This document shows positions 9,115-18,283 of a stretch of DNA of 43,400 nt, piece after piece (within the stretch, counting starts at the first letter, position 1; every line of letters starts with the position of its first letter). A program made the position numbers and the translations under genes. Under the pieces are notes generated by a model. It ran no database searches and was not told the origin of the DNA. It worked only from the letters and a program-made list of their open reading frames with translations. Origin of the DNA: Stentor coeruleus (Eukaryota; Ciliophora; Heterotrichea; Heterotrichida; Stentoridae); the NCBI GenBank assembly GCA_001970955.1, contig MPUH01000603.1, positions 1 through 43,400 of the forward strand, in the 5' to 3' direction.

Positions 9115-10098
9115 TAGTAATTTATAAATTTGTTTATTAAATTGATGATAATAGTAGAATCTATTGATATAAATACTTAATGGCAAGCTAATAGACTATA
9201 AACGGGAAATTATATATTCTTATAGCAATAATATAAAATCTAAATGTGCATTTTTATTATTGTTATAGATTTATATATATTATCTTTAGATATTTGAAGA
9301 CAATATTTATATTTTCAATATTTACTCACATGTTAAACTATTTTTTTAGTATAATCATTACTTCTATAACCTTTATTTTACTAAGACATTATCGCTAATA
9401 GATTTTGTTTTTATTTTCTAAAGATTAATCTTCATTTAAAGTATAACAAAATAGTGTATTTCAAGATTTAATAACGTAATTATCTTTAAGAGTTAGGAAT
9501 TTTTTAGACTTAACCTTGAAACTTATTATACTTTTTTAGCTAAAAAATTATTTTTTAGTTATATACATTATAGTATAATACATAATACCTGATTTGCAGA
9601 ATAAATAGTAAGGACGATGATTCATAGGATTAAATTATATTATATTAGATTAGTATTAGTATTAGTTAGGAATTATCGCTTGACTATTGTCCAGCCCTTG
9701 TTAATTTTCTTCTTTTATAGTATATTTTAGCTAGTGAATTAAAACACAATCATCAAAAAAATAATTCAAAATTCCCATACCTTTACAAACACTTCATCAA
9801 AAAACATACAAAATAAATTGCTATTAAAACCAAATCCATTCACAACCTAATACCTCTTATACAATTTCCCAAGAACCCTACCACAAATTTAACATACAAA
9901 GCCCTAAACTAAAGAAACCCAAACTTTTACAACAAAAGCCCTTAAAAGCCAATAAAATCTTCAATCCAATCCAATCCAAACTCCTCTTCCTCTTAATTTC
10001 CACAACATAATTTCCCCCTATAATCTTATATGCGTTTTTTACCATGTAAATACAAATTAAACCTTATTAACTAATCTCACTCCGCATTAATGGTATAA
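9115..10098. other. Divergent spacer between Cys-rich gene and Polo-like kinase
   Basis: 984 nt, very AT-rich in the middle (about 9200-9650). From about 9730 to 10090 the plus strand becomes strongly G-poor and C/A-rich, the 5' flank of the Polo-like kinase. A short direct repetition TTAGTATTAG sits near 9650-9670. No gene, tRNA or longer repeat seen. Confidence 0.7.
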
Positions 10099-11844
10099 AT
10101 GTCGGCAGACGGGCAAATCATCGAAGAAAAAATAACTAAAGTCAATGGCGAAACAGCAGTAAAGCGTTATTCAAAAGGTCGTTTTCTAGGTAAAGGTGGA
10201 TTTGCAAAGGTCTACGAGTTCGTGTGTATCGACACAAAACAAATCACAGCAGGAAAAATCCTAGAAAAAGCAGCCTTAACCAAAGCTCGAGCCAGACAAA
10301 AGCTTATGAGTGAAATAAAAATCCATAGATCCTTACATCATACAAACATCGTTAGATTTGAGCATTTCTTCGAAGATGATAATAATGTTTACATTATGTT
10401 AGAATTATGTACAAATCAAAGTTTGAATGATTTGGTACGAAGAAGAAAAAGACTTGTTGAACTTGAAGTCCAATGTTATTTAATGCAAGTATTATCAGCA
10501 TTAAAATATATGCATTCACATAGAGTTATTCATAGAGATATAAAGCTTGGAAACATATTTCTTAGTGAAAAAATGGAGATTAAAATGGGAGATTTAGGTC
10601 TTGCAGCGAAATTAGAGTTTGAAGGTGAGAGAAAAAGGACAATATGTGGTACACCTAATTATATAGCCCCAGAAATATTAGAAGGTAGGACTGGACATTC
10701 TTATGAAGTTGATGTATGGAGTTTTGGAGTATTGATGTATACAATGCTTATAGGAAAACCTCCTTTTGAAACAAATGATGTTAAGACAACTTATAAACGT
10801 ATAAAAATGAATGCTTATACTTTCCCAGAAAGTGTAAATATATCAGATGAAGCAAAAGATCTTATATCAAGAATATTAGTAACTGATCCAGCTGAAAGAC
10901 CAACAATTGATGATATGATGACCCATTTGTTTTTCACAAAAAATATCATACCCAAACTCCTCCCGACAAGTACTTTAGCTGTACCTCCATCATCATCTTA
11001 TATGAGACAATTTGAAAAAGTTGCTAATAATAATCCTAGACCCCAATCAAGAGGAAGAGAAGATTTATTAAATAAACCCCCACGCTCATCATCACAACAA
11101 CATGGATCTGAAGAAGAGAAAAAAGATACAGGAAGATTTACACCTAAAGATATAAGAAGGACTAGAGAAAGAAGCGATTCAGCTGGATCTGCTTCTGGAT
11201 CAGGGTCGAATACGAAAAAAGTTGCCACATCTTCAGTTTATTCTTTAACACCTGATGGACCTACTATTTGGGTTAAAAAATGGGTTGATTATTCAAATAA
11301 ATATGGCTTGGGGTATATGCTTTCTAATGGTTCCCCTGGGGTGTTTTTTAATGATTCAACAAAAATTGTTGGAGACCCGTCAAACTTGAATTTTCAATAT
11401 CTGGCGAGACAAGCAGCTAATGCTGAAGAGGAAATGATAACGCATTCTTTGGCTACGTACCCTTCAGAACTTCAGAAAAAAGTCACTTTGTTGCAGCATT
11501 TTAGAAAACATTTGGCTATTCAGGATCAGATTAATGATGTACAAACACCTTTGACATTTATTAAGAAATGGCTCACAACTTCACATGCTGTAATTTTTCG
11601 ACTTAGTAATAAAGTTGTTCAGGTTTATTTTCAAGATAAATCTGAACTTATGCTTTGTAGTGGGACTAAACAAGTTGTGTATATTGATAAAAGAGGAGCT
11701 ATAGCAGTATTTCCTTTGGCTACTGCTATGGAAAGCGGAAATAAGGAGATGACTAAGAGGTTGAGATATACTAAAGAAATTTTAACGAATATGCTTCAAC
11801 CAACTGATGCTAAACAGCCTAACTCGCCACGTCTTATTAGCTAG
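10099..11844 (+). CDS. PLK: Polo-like kinase
   Basis: 581 aa, with the PLK1-type architecture: N-terminal kinase domain (about 25-280), a basic Ser/Pro-rich linker (about 300-375), and two polo boxes (about 388-575). Visible kinase parts are the Gly loop GKGGFAKVYE, the Lys in AGKIL, HRDIKLGN with catalytic Asp147, a metal-binding motif that is DLG (Asp165) instead of DFG, and the activation loop RKRTICGTPNYIAPE with Thr181 in the place of PLK1 Thr210. Polo box 1 begins TIWVKKWVDYSNKYGLGY; Trp395 matches PLK1 Trp414. In polo box 2 the phosphopeptide pincer His538/Lys540 of PLK1 (QDHTKL) is replaced by Lys514/Glu516 (QDKSEL). PLKs drive centrosome or basal-body maturation and cytokinesis. In-frame ATGGTATAA precedes the start directly (see findings). 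No intron. Confidence 0.97.
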   Translation: MSADGQIIEEKITKVNGETAVKRYSKGRFLGKGGFAKVYEFVCIDTKQITAGKILEKAALTKARARQKLMSEIKIHRSLHHTNIVRFEHFFEDDNNVYIMLELCTNQSLNDLVRRRKRLVELEVQCYLMQVLSALKYMHSHRVIHRDIKLGNIFLSEKMEIKMGDLGLAAKLEFEGERKRTICGTPNYIAPEILEGRTGHSYEVDVWSFGVLMYTMLIGKPPFETNDVKTTYKRIKMNAYTFPESVNISDEAKDLISRILVTDPAERPTIDDMMTHLFFTKNIIPKLLPTSTLAVPPSSSYMRQFEKVANNNPRPQSRGREDLLNKPPRSSSQQHGSEEEKKDTGRFTPKDIRRTRERSDSAGSASGSGSNTKKVATSSVYSLTPDGPTIWVKKWVDYSNKYGLGYMLSNGSPGVFFNDSTKIVGDPSNLNFQYLARQAANAEEEMITHSLATYPSELQKKVTLLQHFRKHLAIQDQINDVQTPLTFIKKWLTTSHAVIFRLSNKVVQVYFQDKSELMLCSGTKQVVYIDKRGAIAVFPLATAMESGNKEMTKRLRYTKEILTNMLQPTDAKQPNSPRLIS

Positions 11845-12495
11845 ATAGTTAATAATCATCATTTTGGTGATAAAACCATTAGACTTAAGAGATTTTATTG
11901 TTATAAAATGTATAAGTCACAAAAATTGTATGAAATATATTAGGCTTTTTTATATTTTTAAGTTTGACAATTGATTGGTTTGTATTGTGCAGATGCTAGT
12001 TGTGTTTTTATGGATATTTATTATCCTGATCATATAATTATTTTAATAATAGTGAATTTATGCTGATACTATTTCTTTATAGTTAATAATATTTTTTTTT
12101 GTTTAAAGAGTAGTAAAAGTGAATGTTTTAAGGCAAATTAGGTTTGATATGAACAATCAAAGATGATTAAAATGAACTCATTAAAAAATTTAAATGCCTT
12201 TTAAAAATAAATGTTATAAATCTATGATAGACAGCTAAAAAATCAAACTTAATACGATTTATTCTATGACAACTACTTATTTTATACAATCCGCTTTGCT
12301 GATTATACAAACCCACTTTACAAAATCTCCACATTTTCCAAAATTATTCTTTGCAAACTATTTAAGAATTGATTTTCCTCAAATTATTTAAGAATTGATT
12401 CTAACTTTATCACCTAACCATAAGGATTTCTCCCTATATTTATTTTTTTCACCTCAACGCATATCCTTAATAAATTAATCCTACTTGTTCATATA
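11845..12495. other. Tandem spacer between PLK and K+ channel genes
   Basis: 651 nt. The first half (to about 12150) is C-poor on the plus strand; from about 12280 to 12490 it is G-poor. A 19-nt phrase TTTAAGAATTGATT/CTCAAATTATTTAAG-type repetition occurs around 12355-12400 (ATTTAAGAATTGATT twice). No gene seen. Confidence 0.7.
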
Positions 12496-14412
12496 ATGAT
12501 AAAAGGTAAATTATGGAGTCAAATATCTTTACTCGAAGTAACAAAAGTTCAAAGACTAGCAAGAAGGAGTATTTTCCACCTCGGACCGAATTCAAAAATC
12601 GAATATTTCCCAACAGCAATCGTCGAAAGTAAAGATTTCTCAGATCCCCACTATATATTATCCCCAGACAATGCTTATCTAATTATCTGGGACATTATAT
12701 GCATATTAATTATTGTCTTTCAATCTTTCTACATCCCATTCATCCTATCTTTTGACCTCTACACTAGCAATTATTGGTTCTTTATTGAAACATGTACAAC
12801 TTTGTATTTCTTACTTGATATATGTTTGATATTAAATACTGCTATCTATAAAGATGGTAGTCTTATAACTGACCGCAAGCAAATCATGAAAAAATATTTT
12901 AAGTCTTGGTTTATGATAGACTTTTTGTCAATAATTCCTTATTTTATATACCCATATCCAGATTCTTCAATTGTTAATCCGAGTGCTTATAAAATATTAA
13001 AGTTTTTAGAGGTTTTAAAACTATTGAGGATTATAAAATTAGTCCCAATGATTGATCAGATACAAGAGACTAGTGATCATAGGCTTTTATCTAGTTTGAT
13101 TATGTTAGTTGAAATTATGGGGATTGAGATTTTTGTTGCTCATTTGTTAGCTTGTGGATTTTATACAGTAGGAAGTTATGAAGCACAGTTTTATCCTAAT
13201 GTTTGGATTAACAATTGTTATTTAGAAAAAGATACTGTTTTAGAGTTGTATGTTACATCGATGTATTGGAGTATTACTACTATGGCAACGGTAGGGTATG
13301 GGGATATTAAACCACAGACTCCTGCTGAAATAGCATTTGTAATATGTGCTATGATTTTTTCATGTATAATATTAGGTTTTGTAGTAGGGGCGATAGAAGT
13401 AATCGTCATGAATTATCGGGCAATGGAAACAAAATATAGGGATATGATTGTAATAATGAATGCTTTTATGAAGAAAAAATCAATACCTTTACCTTTGCAG
13501 TATAAAGTTAGAAGATATATGGATTTTTTATGGGAACTTCAAAAGAAAAGTGAAGTTGACGAAACAGAAATATTAAGCATGTTATCAAATGAATTAAAAG
13601 AACTTGTATGTGTTTATAGTAGAGGACATATATTTAACAATTTTTATGCATTTACAAAATTCGACCATAATTTTTTGAAAAAAATCACATTAGTTGTAAC
13701 ATATAATTGTTTTGCCCCATACGATATAATTTTTGAAGAAGGGGAAAAATCAAAAGATATATATTTTATAAGAGAAGGTGAAGTGATATTAGAAGATGCT
13801 AAAACGAATTGTGTGATTAAAAAACTTATTAAATTGAATTATTTTGGGGAAATAGCATTTTTTCTTGGGACACCAAGATTGTGTTCTGCTAGAGCAATTT
13901 CATTTTTAGAAACTATGACACTATTGTGGGATAATTTTTCTGAATTGTTGCAAGGATATCAGGAGATGGGTGATTATATAAATAAAGTGCAGAGTCTACC
14001 ATTTGAAGAAGCACTTCACGATATTGGTGTTGAGTGTTATTTCTGTAAAGCCCAAGGCCATATTTCTCGTATTTGCAATTTTTTCCTTTTTGGGAAAAAA
14101 GATGCTCTAACAAAGTATATAGATCATAAAAATAGTCCTAAACATATAAAAGCTAAAAGTGTTCAAAGCAAACTGATCCCTCCGAAATTCCTGAAATTTC
14201 ACATTAAACGACCTATGAAAACTGAAGAATCAACAAGGTTTTTATATGAAGATGCTAAAAACCCTGAACTTAAAGCACAAAAAAGCAAAGATTACAGTAT
14301 ATACTCTGAAAGTAGTGAATCTATAAGATCATCTGCAGCTAGTGCTAATAGATCAAGTGCTTTTGATAATAAACTTTTGAGTAGAATTAGTATTGTTGAT
14401 GATAACTTATGA
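12496..14412 (+). CDS. Voltage-gated-like K+ channel with cyclic-nucleotide-binding domain and C-terminal zinc knuckle
   Basis: 638 aa. Six hydrophobic segments are visible: S1 around 55-80, S2 (FFIETCTTLYFLLDICLIL), S3 (WFMIDFLSIIPYFIY), S4 (ILKFLEVLKLLRIIKLVPMI, with only about four basic residues), S5 and S6. The pore has the K+ filter TVGYGD at residues 265-270. After S6 come a C-linker and a cNMP-binding domain (about 405-495) with the phosphate-cassette sequence FGEIAFFLGTPRLCSARA. This layout matches the EAG/CNG/HCN superfamily, which is greatly expanded in ciliates. Beyond the cNBD there is a perfect CCHC zinc knuckle, Cys514-x2-Cys517-x4-His522-x4-Cys527 (CYFCKAQGHISRIC). The tail is Ser- and Lys-rich. 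It likely works in the plasma or ciliary membrane. No signal peptide, no intron; TGA stop. Confidence 0.95.
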   Translation: MIKGKLWSQISLLEVTKVQRLARRSIFHLGPNSKIEYFPTAIVESKDFSDPHYILSPDNAYLIIWDIICILIIVFQSFYIPFILSFDLYTSNYWFFIETCTTLYFLLDICLILNTAIYKDGSLITDRKQIMKKYFKSWFMIDFLSIIPYFIYPYPDSSIVNPSAYKILKFLEVLKLLRIIKLVPMIDQIQETSDHRLLSSLIMLVEIMGIEIFVAHLLACGFYTVGSYEAQFYPNVWINNCYLEKDTVLELYVTSMYWSITTMATVGYGDIKPQTPAEIAFVICAMIFSCIILGFVVGAIEVIVMNYRAMETKYRDMIVIMNAFMKKKSIPLPLQYKVRRYMDFLWELQKKSEVDETEILSMLSNELKELVCVYSRGHIFNNFYAFTKFDHNFLKKITLVVTYNCFAPYDIIFEEGEKSKDIYFIREGEVILEDAKTNCVIKKLIKLNYFGEIAFFLGTPRLCSARAISFLETMTLLWDNFSELLQGYQEMGDYINKVQSLPFEEALHDIGVECYFCKAQGHISRICNFFLFGKKDALTKYIDHKNSPKHIKAKSVQSKLIPPKFLKFHIKRPMKTEESTRFLYEDAKNPELKAQKSKDYSIYSESSESIRSSAASANRSSAFDNKLLSRISIVDDNL

Positions 14413-14741
14413 TTTTTTAGCTAATGAAGATTTGTTAGATAATAACTTATAAAAAAAATTAATTTAAAGATGGTGTAGATTATTGTAGCTTAGATTTAGA
14501 GATGAGATATGGTGAAATACTCATTTTAACATTATAAAACAAAAAGATTTATTTTTTTATTATATGCAATTGATATAACTTGAAAATAATTTGCTAAGTA
14601 GAAGTTGATGAAGTTAAAATCTTTGATTTATAATATGAATAAACTCATAAATCCCTCTTAATATATATGAAAACACTATTCATGTTTCTTTAATAATAAA
14701 AAAATACTTAATATCCCATATCTAAATTTGTACATATTTCC
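14413..14741. other. Tandem spacer after K+ channel gene
   Basis: 329 nt with the same pattern as other tandem spacers: C-poor first, then G-poor from about 14640 up to the next start. Nothing else seen. Confidence 0.65.
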
Positions 14742-16067
14742 ATGTTTGAGGAAAAAAAGTACTTTTGGTTACTCACAGAGCTTGCTAAGGTTAAAGCAAG
14801 GATAAAAATACTAGATGTGTCATTCTTAAAATCAGATCAAATCGATAGTTCATTCACTACAAATTCTGATGGTTACGTAGTCTCAGTATCTTGCAGAAAT
14901 CAAACTGCTCGTGATATGCTAAAAAAATACCTGATTAAAAGGTCATATCTCCATGAATCTTCTGAAACTATAAAACCAGTTGCTTATGCAGTTTTCTCAC
15001 TAACAAGAAAAGTACTTTATATTACTGAAGTACAAGAAATTGTTAGAAAAGATATTAAAATGCTAAATCTTAAAGAACTTTATATGTTCCAAGAATATCA
15101 TCATGAATTTAATGTTTATTATTCACTTGAGCTTAAGTATGATGGGGAAGGATTAACTAGTAGGGTTTATAGGAAGGATATGTGCTTTTCAGATATATCA
15201 ATAAAAGATGTAAATTATATATATTTGACTACAGCGCTAAGCAAGTATTTGACTAATATTATAGAAAATGCTCTTGATAAAAATGTGATAAGGATGAATT
15301 ATGATTTTCTTGTTGATCAACAGTTTAATCTTATAATTTTGACTGTGTCACATATAAAAGTTGTCCACCCACGAATTATAGCTCAAAACAAAGGCCTTAA
15401 CGCAGACCAACTTGAAAAGCTCACAATCATGAAAAACGAATATAAAAACACTCCTTCCAACAGAATTCCATCCATAATCAAAGAGCCAGAACCTGAAAGT
15501 CCTCTAAGAATCCCTCAAAACAAAACCACCTCCGCCAACATCTTCATAAACTTTGTCTCTAAATTTCTCTCAGGAGAATCTAAAAAAAGTTTTCGACGAA
15601 GGTCTGTAAGAATAAGTACAATAAACAGTATAGATTTAATGACTCCAGTTCTAGCAAGTCTTAAAGAAGAAAAGCCAAAAGAATTAGATCAAGTTATAAA
15701 ACATATTGATTATACACCTTCCTTTGATACAAAATCAAGAAAATCAATAACACCATCATTAAATTTCTCATCACCAAGAGCTATAAAACCAAATGGATTT
15801 AATGCTTTAAGTACATCAAGAAATAAATCAACTTTTAGTATTTTTCCATTTTTGCAACCAAGTCCTAGTTTATCGAATTTTCTTAGAAATGAAGAAGAGA
15901 GGATTATTGAAAGTAAGACTAAAAGGGATAAAGTTGTGGGGGGAATGAAAAATACCTTGCCTGAACTTAAGAAAAAGGTGAAGAGGATTAAAAAAGCGGC
16001 GAAAAAGAAGATGATGAAAAGTCAGACGGAGAGAAAACTTTTAGAAACTTATATTTTTTGTCAGTGA
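14742..16067 (+). CDS. Hypothetical protein, basic C-terminus
   Basis: 441 aa, not recognised. The N-terminal ~230 residues look globular with alternating hydrophobic stretches (e.g. AYAVFSLTRKVLYITEVQEI and DFLVDQQFNLIILTVSHIKV), compatible with a compact alpha/beta domain. From about residue 250 onward it is low-complexity, rich in Ser, Lys, Pro and Thr, with several SP/TP sites, and ends in a very basic segment (LKKKVKRIKKAAKKKMMKSQ) that could be a nucleic-acid or microtubule contact or a nuclear signal. The start at 14742 is the first Met after a G-poor 5' flank. TGA stop. No membrane segment or signal peptide. No function assigned. Confidence 0.7.
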   Translation: MFEEKKYFWLLTELAKVKARIKILDVSFLKSDQIDSSFTTNSDGYVVSVSCRNQTARDMLKKYLIKRSYLHESSETIKPVAYAVFSLTRKVLYITEVQEIVRKDIKMLNLKELYMFQEYHHEFNVYYSLELKYDGEGLTSRVYRKDMCFSDISIKDVNYIYLTTALSKYLTNIIENALDKNVIRMNYDFLVDQQFNLIILTVSHIKVVHPRIIAQNKGLNADQLEKLTIMKNEYKNTPSNRIPSIIKEPEPESPLRIPQNKTTSANIFINFVSKFLSGESKKSFRRRSVRISTINSIDLMTPVLASLKEEKPKELDQVIKHIDYTPSFDTKSRKSITPSLNFSSPRAIKPNGFNALSTSRNKSTFSIFPFLQPSPSLSNFLRNEEERIIESKTKRDKVVGGMKNTLPELKKKVKRIKKAAKKKMMKSQTERKLLETYIFCQ

Positions 16068-16470
16068 TTTTTGTGGATTTGAATAGATAATATATTGGGT
16101 TATATGGTTATGAGATTTTTTAGTAGAGATGAGAGGTTGGAAGTTTGATAGGAGAGGATTTGGTTTTGAGATTTATGATTTTTTTTTTATATTTTATGAT
16201 AATGTAAAAAGGGGATATTCACATAATTTTCCAACAAATTACTAAAACCTAAACTTAAAATATAAATACTCATCAAAAAAAGCCTCAATCCAAAACAAAA
16301 CTCACAAAAATTTTCATTGTGACTTCTTATAAACTAAAAAATACCAAAAATCTATAAAAATCATCAAGAGCTATTCGAAAAGTTCATAAAAATAAAAAAC
16401 CTAATAAACAACCTCAAGGAAAAAAGCATCAATTTAGATCAGATGCAATTATTTACTTACATTTCTTTAC
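16068..16470. other. Convergent spacer
   Basis: 403 nt between two converging genes. It is G-rich and C-poor to about 16210, then abruptly C/A-rich and G-poor from 16216 to 16470. The switch is what two opposed 3' flanks would give under the strand rule described in the findings. No gene seen. Confidence 0.75.
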
Positions 16471-17334
16471 CTACAAAATAAAACTCGAAACTGAATTAGG
16501 GATTCCAGCATTAGTCTTAGCTCGGCTATAAGGACTTGTAGGAAGTCCTGAATTTCTTCCTTCACTTTTTGAATTCCTATGCGAGGCTTTAAAAATTTTT
16601 TCTTGCAAAGACAACTTATTTCCTGCTCGTTGAAGTTCAGCAAAGTCATTTTGCAATCCACAAGTATTTTTCCTTATCTCCAACTCATCAATTCTAAGTC
16701 TTTCTCGTTCTTGTATGAGTTTATCTTTTTCTTTTAATATAAATTCTTCTTTTTCTTTAAGTTTATTTTTTTTTTCATTAACTTCTTCTAGAGTTTTTAG
16801 ATATTTTTCTTGTTCAGTTTTTAGTATGTTTATTATTTCATTTAGTTTGTTTGGGGCTTTTTTATTAAGCTCAGCTTTTGTTTGTTTGTATTTAAGTCTA
16901 TATTTTAAAACTTTATTTTTTAAAGATTGGACTTCTGAAAGTTTTTTATGATAGAGATCTTGTATGTTAGCAGTATCTAATGGGAGGATTTCATTAGATA
17001 TACTTAGTTTAAGAGAACCAATTTTTTGTTTGTCTTTTAGAAGATGCACCCAGCCATTCTGGTTTTGAAGTAAAAGAACGCAGGAACCTAAGGGAATTTC
17101 TTTGAGTAAAAGAGGCTTGTGGTAGAGGGTGAACTCGATTTTGTCGCATTGGCGTTCTATGTAGAAAACTTGGTTCCATTTAGGATGAAAATCTCCAACT
17201 GAGATTGATTTTGTTGATAGTTCGATACTCCCGTGAGTTACTAAGATATACAAGTTCATTTTCGATAAATCACAAGCATTAGAGTCAATTTGAGTTTCAA
17301 ATATATTTAGAATTATCCCGCTTGAGGCTTTCAT
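16471..17334 (-). CDS. C2-like domain plus coiled-coil protein
   Basis: 287 aa. Residues 1-125 look like a C2 domain: an opening beta strand (GIILNIFETQID), then LYILVTHG, the characteristic HPKWNQVFYIE turn, a strand I-E-F-T-L-Y, then GSCVLLL, GWVHLL and KIGSLKLSIS. The Asp residues of calcium-binding C2 loops are not clearly in place, so calcium-independent membrane or protein binding is more likely. Residues about 135-255 form a long charged coiled coil, followed by a Ser-rich tail. Such small C2/coiled-coil proteins are common in ciliates; function unknown. The stop is TAG at 16471-16473; no 15-nt intron fits there. Start is the first Met after a C-poor 5' flank on the plus strand. Confidence 0.75.
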   Translation of the reverse strand: MKASSGIILNIFETQIDSNACDLSKMNLYILVTHGSIELSTKSISVGDFHPKWNQVFYIERQCDKIEFTLYHKPLLLKEIPLGSCVLLLQNQNGWVHLLKDKQKIGSLKLSISNEILPLDTANIQDLYHKKLSEVQSLKNKVLKYRLKYKQTKAELNKKAPNKLNEIINILKTEQEKYLKTLEEVNEKKNKLKEKEEFILKEKDKLIQERERLRIDELEIRKNTCGLQNDFAELQRAGNKLSLQEKIFKASHRNSKSEGRNSGLPTSPYSRAKTNAGIPNSVSSFIL

Positions 17335-18283
17335 TAATTATAGTTTATTGTTAGCGTGAACTAGATAAGAATTTGAATTTTTTTAATAATTTTTGACTGT
17401 GAGAGAAAATAAGAATATTTGAGAATGATTTATTTTGTATTTGAGGTTATGGTTAAAGTTTAGTTGTCATAGGATATTTTTACCTTTTATAGTTGAATTT
17501 GAAATTTTACCTATGTGACAAGATGGGAATAAAAGAAAAGATTAGATTGATTTAGCATGTTTTGAATTGAAGAGAAATATATTTGGATATTAATAGAATG
17601 TAAAATATTGATATTTTTGATACAAAAAATAATTAAATATGCCAAATAAAATCATAAACCGATTTGTTTGTTGTTAAAATATAGAAAGTATTTTGTTTAT
17701 TTTATTTTTAGATGAAGAAATTTTATAATAAATCAAAGACTGTTTTAATTAAGCATAAAACTTATCAAATTTTTATTAGACTACATCAGCATAATAATTA
17801 TAAAGTATTTGCAATAAGTGTATACTAGATTTCATAACCATAAACCATTAATAAACATTTCTAATCATTCCATCAACAAACTTAAAATATAATATTCTAT
17901 TGTTAGCATATAAATGTAGATAACCAGCCTAAAATGTAAAATAAGCTAATAAAAATCATTTCCAAGCATCATCACAAACCTCAGATATTAAAAAAAACCT
18001 CAAATTCTATAATCATAACTACAAAAACTATCCATAGCATATCAAAACAAATAAAAAATTTAAAACCTTCATCCTCCTTAAACAAAAAATCCTATAAAAA
18101 CATTGCATCACTAAATAAAATCCCTATCTTCTCATATTCTCACAAGTAACAAACATAAAATCTAAAATTTCCTCCAACTTCAAAACCTAAAACTTCTACT
18201 CTATTTTTCATATTCAAAATTTTTAAATTTTTCTCTACTTTATATTTTTCTTAGTGATATCTTAAAGATATTTAAATAAAAAG
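17335..18283. other. Divergent spacer between C2 and coiled-coil genes
   Basis: 949 nt. C-poor on the plus strand from 17335 to about 17640, a neutral AT-rich centre, then G-poor from about 17820 to 18270. No gene, RNA or repeat seen. Confidence 0.7.
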
